Below, one piece after another: positions 23,996 to 36,230 of a DNA stretch of 64,000 nt. The first letter of the stretch is position 1; each line of letters opens with the position of its first letter. Position numbers and translations under genes: made by a program. The stretch is from Apostichopus japonicus (taxonomy: Eukaryota > Echinodermata > Holothuroidea > Aspidochirotida > Stichopodidae), in contig NC_092576.1 in assembly GCF_037975245.1 (NCBI RefSeq), forward strand, positions 37,166,611 through 37,230,610, in the 5' to 3' direction. Under the pieces are notes generated by a model. That model had not been told where the DNA came from. It was given only the letters and a program-made list of their open reading frames with translations, and made no database searches.

Positions 23996-26900
23996 TAACA
24001 ATAAATGTTCAGTACTATGCACCAAGGAAGATGACTAAATCACAGAACTGTTAAAATACAGGAAGTGAGGCATAACCACATCCATCATGATGTCACCAGT
24101 AATTGATAAAACCTAGGCCCTCGGTATCTATATTCTCTTGGGCATGCATCCCTACCTTACCCCCTTCGCTACCTCTTCACTCTAACATAGTGCCTCTAGT
24201 CTGATCTCGAACTAGTCTAACTGCCTTCTTTTTTTTTTTTTCATTTACCTTCAGTGGTGTAAGAGTTATTATCCACCGCTTAATTCACCGATAACCGCCT
24301 TCTTGAATTTTGCATAGGACGAACTGGGAGGGTGAGGGAATTTGGATCGATATATGTATACATAATTATGGCCATCGTCTTCGTTACTTTTTTTTTTGTT
24401 TTTTGCATTTTCATCACCATTGCTGTTTTAATGTATTGTGTAGATATTTCTTGTTAGGTAACTGCTTTATATACATGTTTTTTTTTCTCATTAAAATCAC
24501 AATAATCGTTTTTAACTAACTAGGTTCGATGCTGATATTTCAAATTTCTTCATTCCGTTCAAAAATTATTGTCTTATATTACTTCATCGGTATTTCTTCC
24601 TCTACCGATTATAAAGAATGAAACATTAATGTCAGAATGACGTGCTTAGCAATAAGTTACACTGGAAAAAAGAAAACACATGTGTGACCAAAAAAAATCA
24701 ACATTTTCATGAAATTGTACTTGATGAAGTAATAACAACGAAAATGGAATCTAGATGAGTTTGGCTGACTCAGTTTTGAGATTTCACATTGTGACATAAG
24801 TATAGTTTTAAAGAAGGATTATGCAACACTGTAGATAAAGTTAAGGTTCGTGGTAGTGGTAGAGAGACGCAGGCTTTCGGGATTCCAATGTGTAATTGAA
24901 CTTGTTTCAGCAGTGGTGTGGGTGTCAAATAAGTACAAACACCACCAACATGACACCAGGAATATTGAAGAATGAAGTCTCTCATTAACAGTCTTTATGG
25001 AGTTTACATCTGTGGCAATTACTTTAGCGATTTCGGTTGTGATATAAATATAGTACTTGGAGAGCGATAACCGGTACGTGAGTGAATATGGATGGTGTCA
25101 GTCAAGGATTCAGTGTTGGAGTAGAGAGTGTATGACGATTTAATTACGCCATCGACATGTCTAAACTGAATCAGTACGTCTTCTCATCTCATGGAAAATT
25201 ACAAGTATCTTACGATTTAGAGCAAAAAGAAAATGGAAACTTCACAAAAAAATGTGTAAAAAATGACGAAAATAATAATTGGTAGAATGCACATTTCAGA
25301 GGAGTGATACAACTATTTAATTATGTAGACACTTTTATTTCCATATACAATTAAGTGTGAAAGTAAGTTTCTTAACGAATCATGAATTTAAAAATTAAAA
25401 ACATGAATTATCAATTCTTTACATTGTAATTCATTTTAATGTATATATTTATTTTTACGAATTAATGAACTTTGTTGATATAAGTGTAAACTCTTTGATG
25501 TATTTTGTATATGTCATACAAAATATTAAGGAATGACAATATTGTGAGAGTGTTCGGCTTCTTAACGCTTTCTGTAAAATATCCATTGCATAGGAACAAT
25601 ATTAGAACAATATTAATATTTGATTACTTGTAAATTGTAATGTAGTCCTAATGTAAATTATACTTATCTTTGACTGATTTCCCAGAACCTCATGTAAGAA
25701 TCTTATATGAACGGTTGTCATATTACACTGCTCTGATTGGTGGAAAGTGAACATGTAATGGTTATACTGCAACCTTATTTGCTCAAACGACGATGTTTCA
25801 CGTAAAATCATAAGTAAAGGTTAAAGTAAATAATCTGTGAAATTGCTATTTACTTCATTAACACTTTAATTGTTTTTGTGTTTTCATTTCTAATTAGTCG
25901 TCCCGCGTGATATCACCAACTTTAAAATAGGGCCTTACTTGACCAGAAGTTAAATGTCAAAAGGTCAATTAATTGATAGACCCGTTCAGAAATATTCTCT
26001 ACGGATGTACGGAAGTGCATAAATGAGCGGGGATGTAAAACTTCGAAATTGGTGCTGATGATAATAGACGATTCATGTTACACGGCATGGTGGGGACTCA
26101 CATATGTCCTGACGAGGTAGGGTGTCAGGGAACTTGATGGGCAGCGTCAATAGCCAGTAACTCTGTGCATGAGAAAATGCGTAGTTTGACGGGCACCGTA
26201 GTTGTAGCGGACAGATGCACGAACAACGTTCCAACCCGTTGGTATATAATCTGTCGGAAGTTCGTCAGACCAGTGATACAACTTAATTAATTTTCGAGCA
26301 GTGGCTTATTCAACTGTTTATCAAACAATGCATTCACTGTACGGCGCAACGCTGCAGAAACACGAAGAATTGATATACTACACTGGATGGTTATATTGTT
26401 TTCCCCTCTTTATTTGTGAAATACACGATGTTTATGATTTCACCTTTTTATATTAGTTATACTTCCTGTTAATGTATTTTTTAACACCTTTTTATAAATA
26501 TTATATTAATTCTGTAATGAATAAATGAAATCAAATCATGTGCTGCTGCTTCCTCATTTATTACAAAGCAAGACATTTACACTATTTCAGTGTCGTGCGC
26601 AAAGAATCACCGGGAAAATACCCCCCCCAACCCCTTCCCACAAACAAACTTCCTATCATCATTCGGGTAAAATGTGCAGTCGGGTCATTTAAACATTCAA
26701 CCGGGATAATTAGTTCACAACTAGGGGTACATGCCCCACCCCTTCCACCTGCCCCTCCCTTTCAGCCTCACACAAAATATTTATTAGTGTAACCTTGGTT
26801 TTAAAGAGATAATAATATAGACCTAAGTTAAGTTATACTTAGGATAAATGCACCATTTGACGTCTACAATTTGATTTTTTTGCTGGATGAGGAGAGGAAG

Positions 26901-29900
26901 GAGGGGGGGGGGGGTGGAGGGTGCACCCATACCCCTAACATTGGAGTACGATTTACAGATCTCAAGGTTGCACCCTTCCTTTATAAAATCATTGATTCGC
27001 CTCTAGACGTACTTCAAGTTTCAGACCAATAAGATAACCAGTCGGGAGAGGAGAGAATTCCCCCACCCCACCATCTGTTAACCTTCCATCTGAATCTGGT
27101 GCGCTCCCTATAACTGCTTGTAAATGTCGACTCGTTCGAACAAACATACTCTTACCAAAAATGGTGTTATTGGATGTATTACTGTGACAAAGCACTAATA
27201 ACTCAACCTTTAGGTCAGGAAATATAAAAACAATTGTATAGTTTTACAGAGGTAGCATTCAGGGGGGGGGGGGGGGGGTGCAGGCGGTGTACTGTCATTT
27301 TGTAACGCATACCCATCGCCGTTGCCCCTCCCTCTCCCCTCCACCCCACACGACAATATTGACTGTATGAACACAGCGGACACATAGTCGTAACAAAGCT
27401 ATGAAACGCCCGCAGTAAAGACTACAACCCCGGATGTCTTGTAGACCAACTTTTTGGTCATTGATCATTCCTGTGTCTTATACATATATACGTAAATCTG
27501 ATGCTTAAGATACATAGGCTATACATACATAATATATACTTACGTGACGTACATTTTATATACATATGCTATATAGAGGGACATTGGGAAGTTTTGAAAC
27601 TGTTCATCGTAGCCATAGAGACAAGGGAGGGGGGTATCTTAGCTAGGAAAGTTTTGCCAAAAAAAACCTCCCAGATTGCCGGAATTGGCACTTCCCAGGC
27701 ACTTGTAAATTGCATCTTCACATTCATTATTTTGAAATCTCATGATTTAGAAATTTACACTTCCAAACTAAAAAGGTGAATTAACAAAAAAAAACTCGGT
27801 TAAAATCACTTTGTAGGGGAAAAGTAGAACTTTACATTACTTCCAAAGCTCTTCTTTATTGGTTTATACAATGGGAATTGAAGATGTTCAAATGTACGCC
27901 ATAGGGAATTCTTATGGCAGACGTAGCCTATACATATGCTGAGGGGAAGTTAGGTGTCAATTAATTGTTACGTTTGTTTTATCATTATTTGTTTGACATG
28001 CCAAAAGGGGCATACTAGGGGGAGCTGTCAACGAGCTGAATGGGTGTGCCGTGTAGGGGACTGGGGGCCACACCCCTATAATTAATATGTGAAAAAAAGC
28101 CCTGATATGTACTTATATTCGTAGTGATTCAATATTCTCAGTTAAAACACATGGTTAAAACATCAGAGCACTGATATAGGGGCTAACAATGAAGCTGATA
28201 GGCGCACGTAAAACACATCCATATATGTAATAAATATAGTTATGAACCGTCGAATCACATTTAGGCCATCAGCTGAAGCTCAAAATGTGGCTGTAAAATC
28301 AGTTTCATTCCAGCAACACCGGGTCTAGACTTTTAATGCATTTTTGGGTAGTTTAATGCATCACAAACATTATATCAAAAGTTCTCCAAAAAATGTCCTG
28401 CAGTATTTTTGTAAGAAACCCTTGAAATTGGGTATGTTATGTAGACATACGTGCTACGATGCTATGTATTAGGAACACATGTGCTAACGTTAGATTTGGT
28501 ACAGTGGTGCATACATACCACTCTTTTCTTATATGTTAAATTACGATTGATATATTTTGTTTGTATAATAGTTGGGTCAGGGTTACAAGAATGGTGGAAG
28601 AGGATTCTGGTCTAAGGGTCAGTGAGGGTTGTTTTCAGGCATTACAAGTTGTGCCCCCCCCCCTCCATTTTCGCCAAAATGGTAAAAAATCACATTTTCA
28701 ACTTTGAAATATGAAATACAATTTTTGCACATCATAACTTAAGGGTTTTAATTATAAAAATGTACCACTTTTAATAAACTCAGATATAATGCTTTGTAAT
28801 AAATCAAATATTTTTAGATTTTCCCCCTATGTTATGAATGCATTTCGTCTGTGCATGTATGCGTAAATATACACATATAATGAAAAGTTCCTCTCCATAA
28901 TTGTTACACTCCCCATCCAAACTGTTTTACAAATGCGACCCCCTCCCCCTCTACTTTACATGTAGCTAAATCCCTAGTTACAATGAGATGTACCAATATC
29001 CCAAGACCAGTGAGCTATTTCTTTTGTATAAATCAATATATAAGTTGGCACACTAAGACGTCATGGCATATCGTAGATGTGAAATAAAGTTATAGTCGGT
29101 ATATATCCGTTACCTTAGTACTCTTTCTACAGTCTCCTGCAAAACTAGGTACTTTCTCCTTGTTACTGAAACTACATGTTTATAATTCGTATTCCTGCAA
29201 AAAGAGTTTCCAAGGGAGTTAACGCATAAAAGAAAAGATCGACAAGGTTTCGAATGGTATTTTGAATAATAATAGTTCTATATTCTACAAATAATATGAA
29301 TAATAAAGGTGAATGGTACAAATAAGTGAATAAAGAAGACAGTTAACTTAAGCCCCAGATATAAAGAAATAATGTATCTATTAAGACTGGGTCGATACAC
29401 TCAATGGTGTAGTAGAGCTGGGCCTTTGCGATGATTAAGATACAGGTTCTTCATCAAAAGGCGCGGCGCGGAATTAATAAGTGATTAAAAGTTCATCCAA
29501 GGACAGTTGTACTAGTCTTAACAGTATCCACTTCAATTCACTGCATGGAAGTCAGATATGGTATGGAAAAGGGAAAGTCTATTCCGTAGTAGAGGTGAAG
29601 ATAATTAGATGAAATAAAAGTCACTAAAGACTTGAATATCCTTCAGTCAAAACTTGAACAGATGCACAGAACATATTAACAATATGAATAAAACAGGTAA
29701 CGAAATGTTACGGCAAACAATAAAGAACCGTGATATTGGAACAGGGTCAGGGGCGATGGTTCCCCAACAACCGTATATAAACCTTTGACTGGTTTCAGGA
29801 CGCGGTATTTGCGTCATCGTCATCAGTAAATGTACTTGTGAATATGCAAGAGGTAAGCATGCCCATAACACCCTCCTCCCCCCTCCCATCCCCTCTAAAA

Positions 29901-30325
29901 AAAAGTCAGGGTCAGGGGCGATGGTTCCCCAACAACAGTATATAAACCTTTGACTGGTTTCAGGACGCGGTATTTGCGTCATCGTCATCAGTAAATGTAG
30001 TTGTGAATATGCAAGAGGTAAAGCATGCCCATAACACCCTCCTCCCCCCTCCCATCCCCTCTAAAAAAAAAGTGTGATTTGAAGAAAATGTGGATATTTA
30101 TCAAAGGTGTCTGGTAGGTAGGGTAAAACGTAAAACTACTACGTAAATCTACGTAAAACTACAAATAGCTAAAATGAATATACTGTATGAATAAGATCAT
30201 GTTTACTGGTTCCTTTAAACTCTGGGGAACAAAATAATGACAACATGACTTTGAAAAAGTTAACCCTCTTCACAAACTTCAAACTTGATTAAAATTTCAG
30301 ACTAAGATATCAAGATTTAACACCA
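23996..30325. other. Intergenic region, no gene recognised
   Basis: Six kilobases of AT-rich DNA with homopolymer tracts (T at 24230-24241, G at 26904-26914 and 27262-27278, C at 28655-28663). A fragment near 27640-27690 (CAGATTGCCGGAATTGGCAC) resembles the interior of the TIR elements at 47 kb and 57 kb. Tandem duplication at 29744-30071. Short open frames show no family resemblance. Confidence 0.4.
29744..30071. repeat. 165-bp direct tandem duplication
   Basis: Two nearly identical copies begin GGGTCAGGGGCGATGG at 29744 and 29909 and end in the same C-rich, then poly-A stretch. The minus-strand open frame across them (29647-29988) is a product of the duplication. Confidence 0.85.
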
Positions 30326-32254
30326 TCACAGTTCATCCTCCAAATCATCTTCCCCTGCATCAACAATCTCAACATCTTCTTGGAAGTTGCTGCAATTTCT
30401 ATATTTACATAGGTCTGTACACGGTAGTTGTGCATTCATTCAGGAACATCTTCCTTTAAGACATTTGCCGACTCTACAGCTACTGCTGACACACTGAAGC
30501 AAAACATCTGGGTCAGGTGGCTGCGTCATCCAAGTGATTATAAGGTCATCATTTTCAAGTTTACATCCATGTCCCTCTGGTGAGAGTGCATCAATCCTTG
30601 GCTGCAATGCCCTACTGTGAATAGCAGCCTGGTTGGTGCAGCGCTTAACATGCTGGATCAGAGCATCTTTTGTTGGTGGTAAACTCTGCTCTGAGGAGGA
30701 GATGAACAGAACACCTTGTACCATGAAATTGGATATTTTTGAGTCTCACATTTTATGATGGGGTACCAATATAATTACAATTCAGCTAGAAATATGTTGC
30801 AAATTTCTTTAATAATTTCAATGGAAAGATTAACCTGATATTACATCTCAAAGCGTTTAGAGAATTTTTTAATTTTCCTTGGGGGAGGACCCCCATATTC
30901 CAAAAGTCCTAGATCCACCCCTGAACACTCAATGAACCACACATTGAAGAGAGTACTTTACCTTTCAAGATCTGTATGTCTTCCTTGTCAAGAATTGTAT
31001 CTAGTTTCTTCAACATAGAGAGTGGTACCTCACTTCAATGGCAACACGGTCTTTTCCTCTAATATTCATAAAATCTGGGCTCATCTCTTTTCCGCTCTGC
31101 TGCTTGTCGAAGCAATACCTTAATAAAATGAAATAAAAAAAGCAAATTGTTTTGCATTTTCTGTTGATCAAAATGTAAGTTTGAACAAATAAGAACTAAG
31201 ACAATTTTATTTATATACCATGTGATCTGCTCATCTTCTATGGACAAACAAAGACACATTCAAATTTTGCAAACCAGTGTCACGCAAAAAAGATTTAAAA
31301 CAGGCTTTTTTTGACAGTGCAGTACATTATCTCTTAATGTTATGGTTTAAATTATACAATGGTAGATTATATCTGTTACTAATAATAAAGGAGACAGATA
31401 CTTGTTCATTTTGGTAAAGCTAGACAGGCTGACCATAAGACCTTGCAAACCTAACCTTATTGCACCTTTGTTGCACTTATTTTTCTAACTAATATAATAT
31501 CTCTATCATTCAAATAAAGGGCCACAGTAAGAAAACTATGAAGCCTGTATTTAACACTTAGGCTAGTGCCCCAGATGGAGAATTATATATATAACAAAAC
31601 AAATCAGATGACCATGCCACTAAGTAATTATATTATGTTCAGGTCCAACACTGTGCCCTTTGACTTGGATTCTATCCCTTAAGAGCTACTGATCTTGCAT
31701 TATGCAACTTCTCTTAACACTTCAACTATGCCACAGAAGTACAAGTAGAGTCGTGTAGTATGCTTAGGCTTACCTCCATCGAAAGTCTCTGCCTGTTGCA
31801 GCTTGTCCCGTTTGCAACGCCTAGTAATGTATTGTTTCTTTTCCCACATATAATAAATTGAACAGGCAACACAACAGAGCTTCTGCTTGGTTTCCTAGAT
31901 CTTTTCCGTCAATTCTTCGTTTAAAATCATATGGGGTCTCCTCTGGAACTGTCCGTTTTCTTGCAGCAATGTGCTTGCTATCAATGAACCGCCTGTAACA
32001 CTTATCGTGGAACCCCATCATACTATGCTGTTGAACACACGCTTGATCGTAGTAGGCCATGGAGTAATCAGTAGTACGGCGATATCACTGTCTCCGCCGC
32101 TGAGATTAAGCCAATCTTTAGCGCAGGAAGTAACTTTATTCCATCGTTTATTCGTCAGTGCCTTGAATGCTTCAAATTTTGCAGATTCAATGTGCACTGA
32201 GCACTGTAGATTTCCGTGTGTCGGAGACTGACTAGCGCCCGTGGGAGCCGCCAT
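30326..32254 (-). pseudogene. Decayed copy of a Cys-rich multi-copy invertebrate gene family
   Basis: Fragments in consistent order on the minus strand: an ATG at 32252-32254 in a good context with KRWNKVTSCAKDWLNL and GGDSDIA; then, in another frame, GFHDKCYRRFIDSKHI (before 31,960); KRDKLQQAETFDGG ending at a GTAAGC donor near 31772; LLRQAAERKRDEPRF then, in yet another frame, RGKDRVAIEVRYHSLC (31,020-31,125); LPPTKDALIQHVKR, then KGRCS followed by a TGA at 30440-30442, then LPCTDLCKYRNCSN and a stop at 30326-30328. This set (two H-x3-CY modules and a terminal CTxLCxCxxC block) matches a repeated family of unknown function that I recall from invertebrate genomes. At least three frame changes and one nonsense codon mark this copy as dead. 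Confidence 0.6.
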
Positions 32255-33603
32255 GTTTGTTGTTTTCTACAAAGATTGCACACAGAACTCATGGCTCATT
32301 GGACAATTCATATCACATGGTACAGATATCTCACTGGCGCACAACTTTTGAACGTAAAACGGCAGGTTTCTTAACATACGCAATAAAAAATATAGTTCGA
32401 TCTTTCGAGCGGAATTGCAAAAAAACTGCAGGAAAGTACATGGAGAACTTTTGGATCATTAATCTTAGTTAATTTATGTATTCAATGCTGTAGAGAAATT
32501 TTAGACCCGCAGTTGCTGGAACGAAACAAGCGAATTTCGACCTTCAGCTGATGGCCTAATTAGACTGCTACACTCCTCACGTAATTTGAATCTTAAGACT
32601 TCTTTGCGTTTATTGTTATTCTTACAAAGCTCGTGAAAACCAAATGCGTGGTGAGCGTTTATAAACTTTATATTAAACCTTGTGTTCTTTTCGAAAGCCA
32701 TTCTTGAAAGACGAGCCTAGAATCTTGATTTCGCACTCTAATGACTAACAAAATCAGAAGAAATGTTATGAACATTTCGCTAAACTGACTTAAATATCGC
32801 ATACTATCGTAGGCCTACTTTCATTTAGGAAGTGGAAATATCAGGAGGGGGCTTCCCCCTCCCCCCAGGCTACGGCTACGGACCTGCTACATTACTTTCG
32901 ACAGTATGTATGTTGACGAAGTTTGGTGTGATAATGTGGACTTTCTTATCACTTACGATTTCGCAAATGTTAGAAAGTTGCACAATTCGCAAGTAATTGA
33001 TACGATACAACATGGCAACATAACGTTTTGCGAATGTTATAAGTTTATATTGGATAGGAAGAAATAAACGAGTAACTGAAATACTATTCTCAGATCTCAG
33101 ATTCGAGAAAGAATCATTAAGTCGATAGTTTTCTTGTGATGTGATGGTTGTATTAGCTTCCGTAAGTGGACGTGTGAAATATTCCAAGTAATTACCCCTT
33201 TCTGGCTAATCCATTTCCCGGGTTTTTCGTAAATGCAAGTGCATCCTTCTTGTGGAAAGACTGCAAGTTTTAGAAAACATTCTCTTTGTCGTTATTTGAA
33301 GATGTAACTTGCACCACATGAGGATCATTATGTATATATCTATGTAACTAAACTAAAGCATGCAGCCAGGGACGTAGCTAAGGCATGATGATGGGGGAGG
33401 GGGAGGGGGGGTAGTGACTGAAAATCCAATTGGATGGGATCTGAAGCTAGAAAATTCCGACTGCTGCCTTGTAGCCCCCCCCCCCCGCCCTACTCGTCAA
33501 CGATATGGTCAGTGTCAGCCAGACACCCATCTTTCGCGACTGCACTTTTGTTCCGAACTTTTCTCGATACATTTGTACTCACTGGCACTCACTTCATGCT
33601 GAT

Positions 33604-33903
33604 AATTTTGCGGGCACCTACTGAAAGAAGAATAATTTGCAATGTATTTTTTCAATGGTTAAACTTATATTATTGTTATAATTAAAATTTTAACGACTTC
33701 CCCAATAATTCTAACCAATATGGAAGGGTAACATGATTGTATGATATTGGCATGCGATGTAATAACCGATGTTTGCCTATATGATATGCACATTAACATG
33801 TTGAACGCGCGGAAAGCGGGCAAAAACTTTTGGTTATATTTTCGGGCAAGTCGTTACAGCCCCCCCCCCCCTCCCCCTCAATCAAATTGGGCTCCTTCGC
33901 CTA
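33604..33903. mobile_element. Fragment of the same TIR family as 45750-46690
   Basis: From GGGCACCTACTGAAAG to CTTCGCCTATG this stretch parallels 46405-46690 almost base for base (AACGACTTCCCCAATAA, CCAATATGGAAGGGTAA, TTTCGGGCAAGTCGTTACAG). The right end is present; the left end is replaced by sequence beginning near CAGGGACGTAGCTAAGG at 33367, which looks like the end of a different TIR family. Confidence 0.65.
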
Positions 33904-35590
33904 TGACGGTAGTTTTATTAGGCATCTTTTTAGAGTATTAAAAATCATACGAAGTTTTGTATGGTGGAGTATAAGGATCGCGAGACAAAATTTGGGGCAA
34001 GGAAAACGTGGTAAATTAAATATGACTGATTAAAGGTCAATTTTGACCGAAATTTTTCAATTTTTAGGTCATTCCCAATCACAGGAATATATGAATAGGC
34101 CTAGATAAACTAAAAAGCGACAGTCGGAAATTCCGACCGTCGCCCTCCAATTTTCCAACTATCGTCAGTTTAAGTTCATGTTCCCATAATTATTTACCCT
34201 TTCGGCGTTCTATAATGAACTACTACGATTATACAAAAGCATTGTTTTATTACGTCATAGGCCGATGTTTACGTTTTTCTTGGTCTGGTGCGCAATTGTA
34301 CGTTATCTCGATACAATGGAAGATACCCCACGATAAGCTTGGGCAGTGATTTGTTAAGCTTGTTAATACACATTCGTAATGTTTAAGCTTCATCTTTATT
34401 GGTCAACATATCTTCGCAATTGCAGAGGATTTCCTGGCCTAACAGTTAGTAAAAGTTAATGTTAACCCTTCCACTCGCCTACTGACTAGGCCAAGGCCTA
34501 GCCTTTATCTAGCCTAAGCCGATACAGTGATAGTAGCATGTGTATACTAAGTAACTGGTTCAGCGAGTAGAGCTATGATACGCACAGGAGTAACTTAAAC
34601 GGATAGTGCATTTACAGTTCTAAAGAACAGGCTGAATTAGCATAGCACCCGTAGCGTTACTTCAAGTTGAACATTTGGTTAGTGTTTATAACGAGGACGT
34701 CTACTATTTCAGTTCCTAGTTCTAGTAGAAACATTCAAAATCAAATGTAAAAAACATTGGTGGTCCTAACTAAGTTAGGCCTTGCAGTAGCAGTATATGC
34801 CTAGCCTGTGCTAGCACTAGAGTATTTTAACCTTTGCTTGGATTTATGTTCACCGTGATGGTTCAGCTGGTTGGAGCACATGCTCTCCTAATGTATGACA
34901 CACAGTATTTACATGTTAGAGAAAAGACAAGGTTCAGTGTTGGATTAATCCAAAGTGGAAATACTGGAATTTCAGCCTCAATTTACCTAGTGCCCTAACT
35001 TCAGAAATGCTTATTTTATGTTAGTTTATTTTATTAACACTGCAGTGTAAAGCATCTGTTTTAGTGATTAGGGATGTAAGAAAGTGATTTCTTATGTTTT
35101 TATAAGGAACGCTTTGAAACTTTCGTTGGAGGATTTTAATTCTAGACTACTTCATCAGTAATCAATTATTGGTTGACCACATATAACAGTGCAGTTATAC
35201 CCGACAATCCAGCTTTGCTAAACTGCTACAGTAGGCTATCTATGCTCATTACATTACTTATACTGGCCAATTTTGTTCACTAGTAAGAGGGTAACACATC
35301 TAATTTAGCGAGGCTGGTTCAATACTTTCGTAAACCTGGAAACCAAACATTGCCGATACTATCAGTTTGCAGACTTTATTCAACAATCTCCTTGCTTTAA
35401 GCCAGTTTGTCTTAATTGCACATTGACTGAAAGATTAATATTGCACTTTAAGATGTGTCCCAGCCCTTAGAATGGGGGAAGGGGTTGGGAGAATGGCTTC
35501 AAAATAAATAACTGTGTATACTGCACTGTCTGCACAGTAACATGGTTGGCAATTTATTGATACTGTAATATTGCTTACCATCAGCTTACT

Positions 35591-35935
35591 GATGGGATGA
35601 CTCTTATGTGTACCTGTATCTTTATGAGAAGCAGAAGAGTGTTTTTAGTATAGATGTGTAGGGTATAGGATCATAATGACTCACAAAGTATGCTGTAGGC
35701 CACTGGTGGGATGAGTATAGCTATGTACCTGTGTCTTCATGAGAAGCAGAAGAGTGTTTTTAGTATAGATGTGTAGGGTATAGGATCATAATGACTCACA
35801 AAGTATGCTGTAGGCCACTGGTGGGATGACTCTTGATATGTACCTGTATCTTTATGAGAAGTAGAAGAGTGTTTTTAGTATAGATGTGTAGGGTATGGGA
35901 TCATAGCAACTCATAAGGTTTGTTGTAGGCCACTG
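35591..35935. repeat. 115-bp tandem repeat, three copies
   Basis: GAGAAGCAGAAGAGTG (third copy GAGAAGTAGAAGAGTG) recurs at 35626, 35741 and 35856, with the surrounding GATGGGATGACTC and GTAGGCCACTG also repeated. Located about 200 bp upstream of the ATG101 start exon. Confidence 0.85.
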
Positions 35936-36145
35936 ATAAGTACATTTGGAATGTACTACAATCATGGTTGCTGTCAATAATGTTGGTTAAAATTGATCCT
36001 TTCAAATGAAGTTTACAGTAAATCTCATTAATGGATTCTCTTCTTATTTGAGAGCCGTGTTAATTACTTTTATGTCATCCCTATATATTTTTGACCATGT
36101 TTATATCTGCAAGTATAATTTATTACTTCCAATTTTTTATTGCAG

Positions 36146-36230
36146 CACAGTTAACTCAGACGTACAGGGCGAGCAGTGGAGAAGAAAATTTAATAGAAGG
36201 ATGAATGCCAGATCTCAAGTCTTTGAACTA
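36146..36230 (+). CDS. ATG101: ATG101 coding exon 1 (ATG at 36201)
   Basis: Begins after the acceptor TTTATTGCAG, so at least one untranslated exon lies upstream. The 55-nt leader is followed by ATG AAT GCC AGA, encoding [10 protein letters not shown], which aligns without gaps with the human start (MNCRSEVLEV, from memory) and continues correctly into exon 2 (TVESKQ). The exon ends at CTA (36228-36230). The next bases are now GTTGTCGAG, the GT of the target duplication followed by the LTR, instead of GTAAGA. Reading through gives VVE and a TAG stop within the LTR. Confidence 0.85.

Larger units (their letters stand above)
32255..36145. other. Intergenic region and putative ATG101 5' flank
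   Basis: Upstream of the first ATG101 exon seen. Holds a hAT-like fragment (33604-33903), a 3 x 115-bp tandem repeat (35591-35935), and C/G tracts at 32848, 33400, 33476-33487 and 33860. A non-coding first exon and the promoter of ATG101 should lie here because the ATG-bearing exon starts with a splice acceptor, but I cannot place them. Confidence 0.4.

Noticed and set aside
29647-29988. 113-codon minus-strand ORF with an internal repeat
   Set aside because: Created by the 165-bp tandem duplication; no family resemblance.
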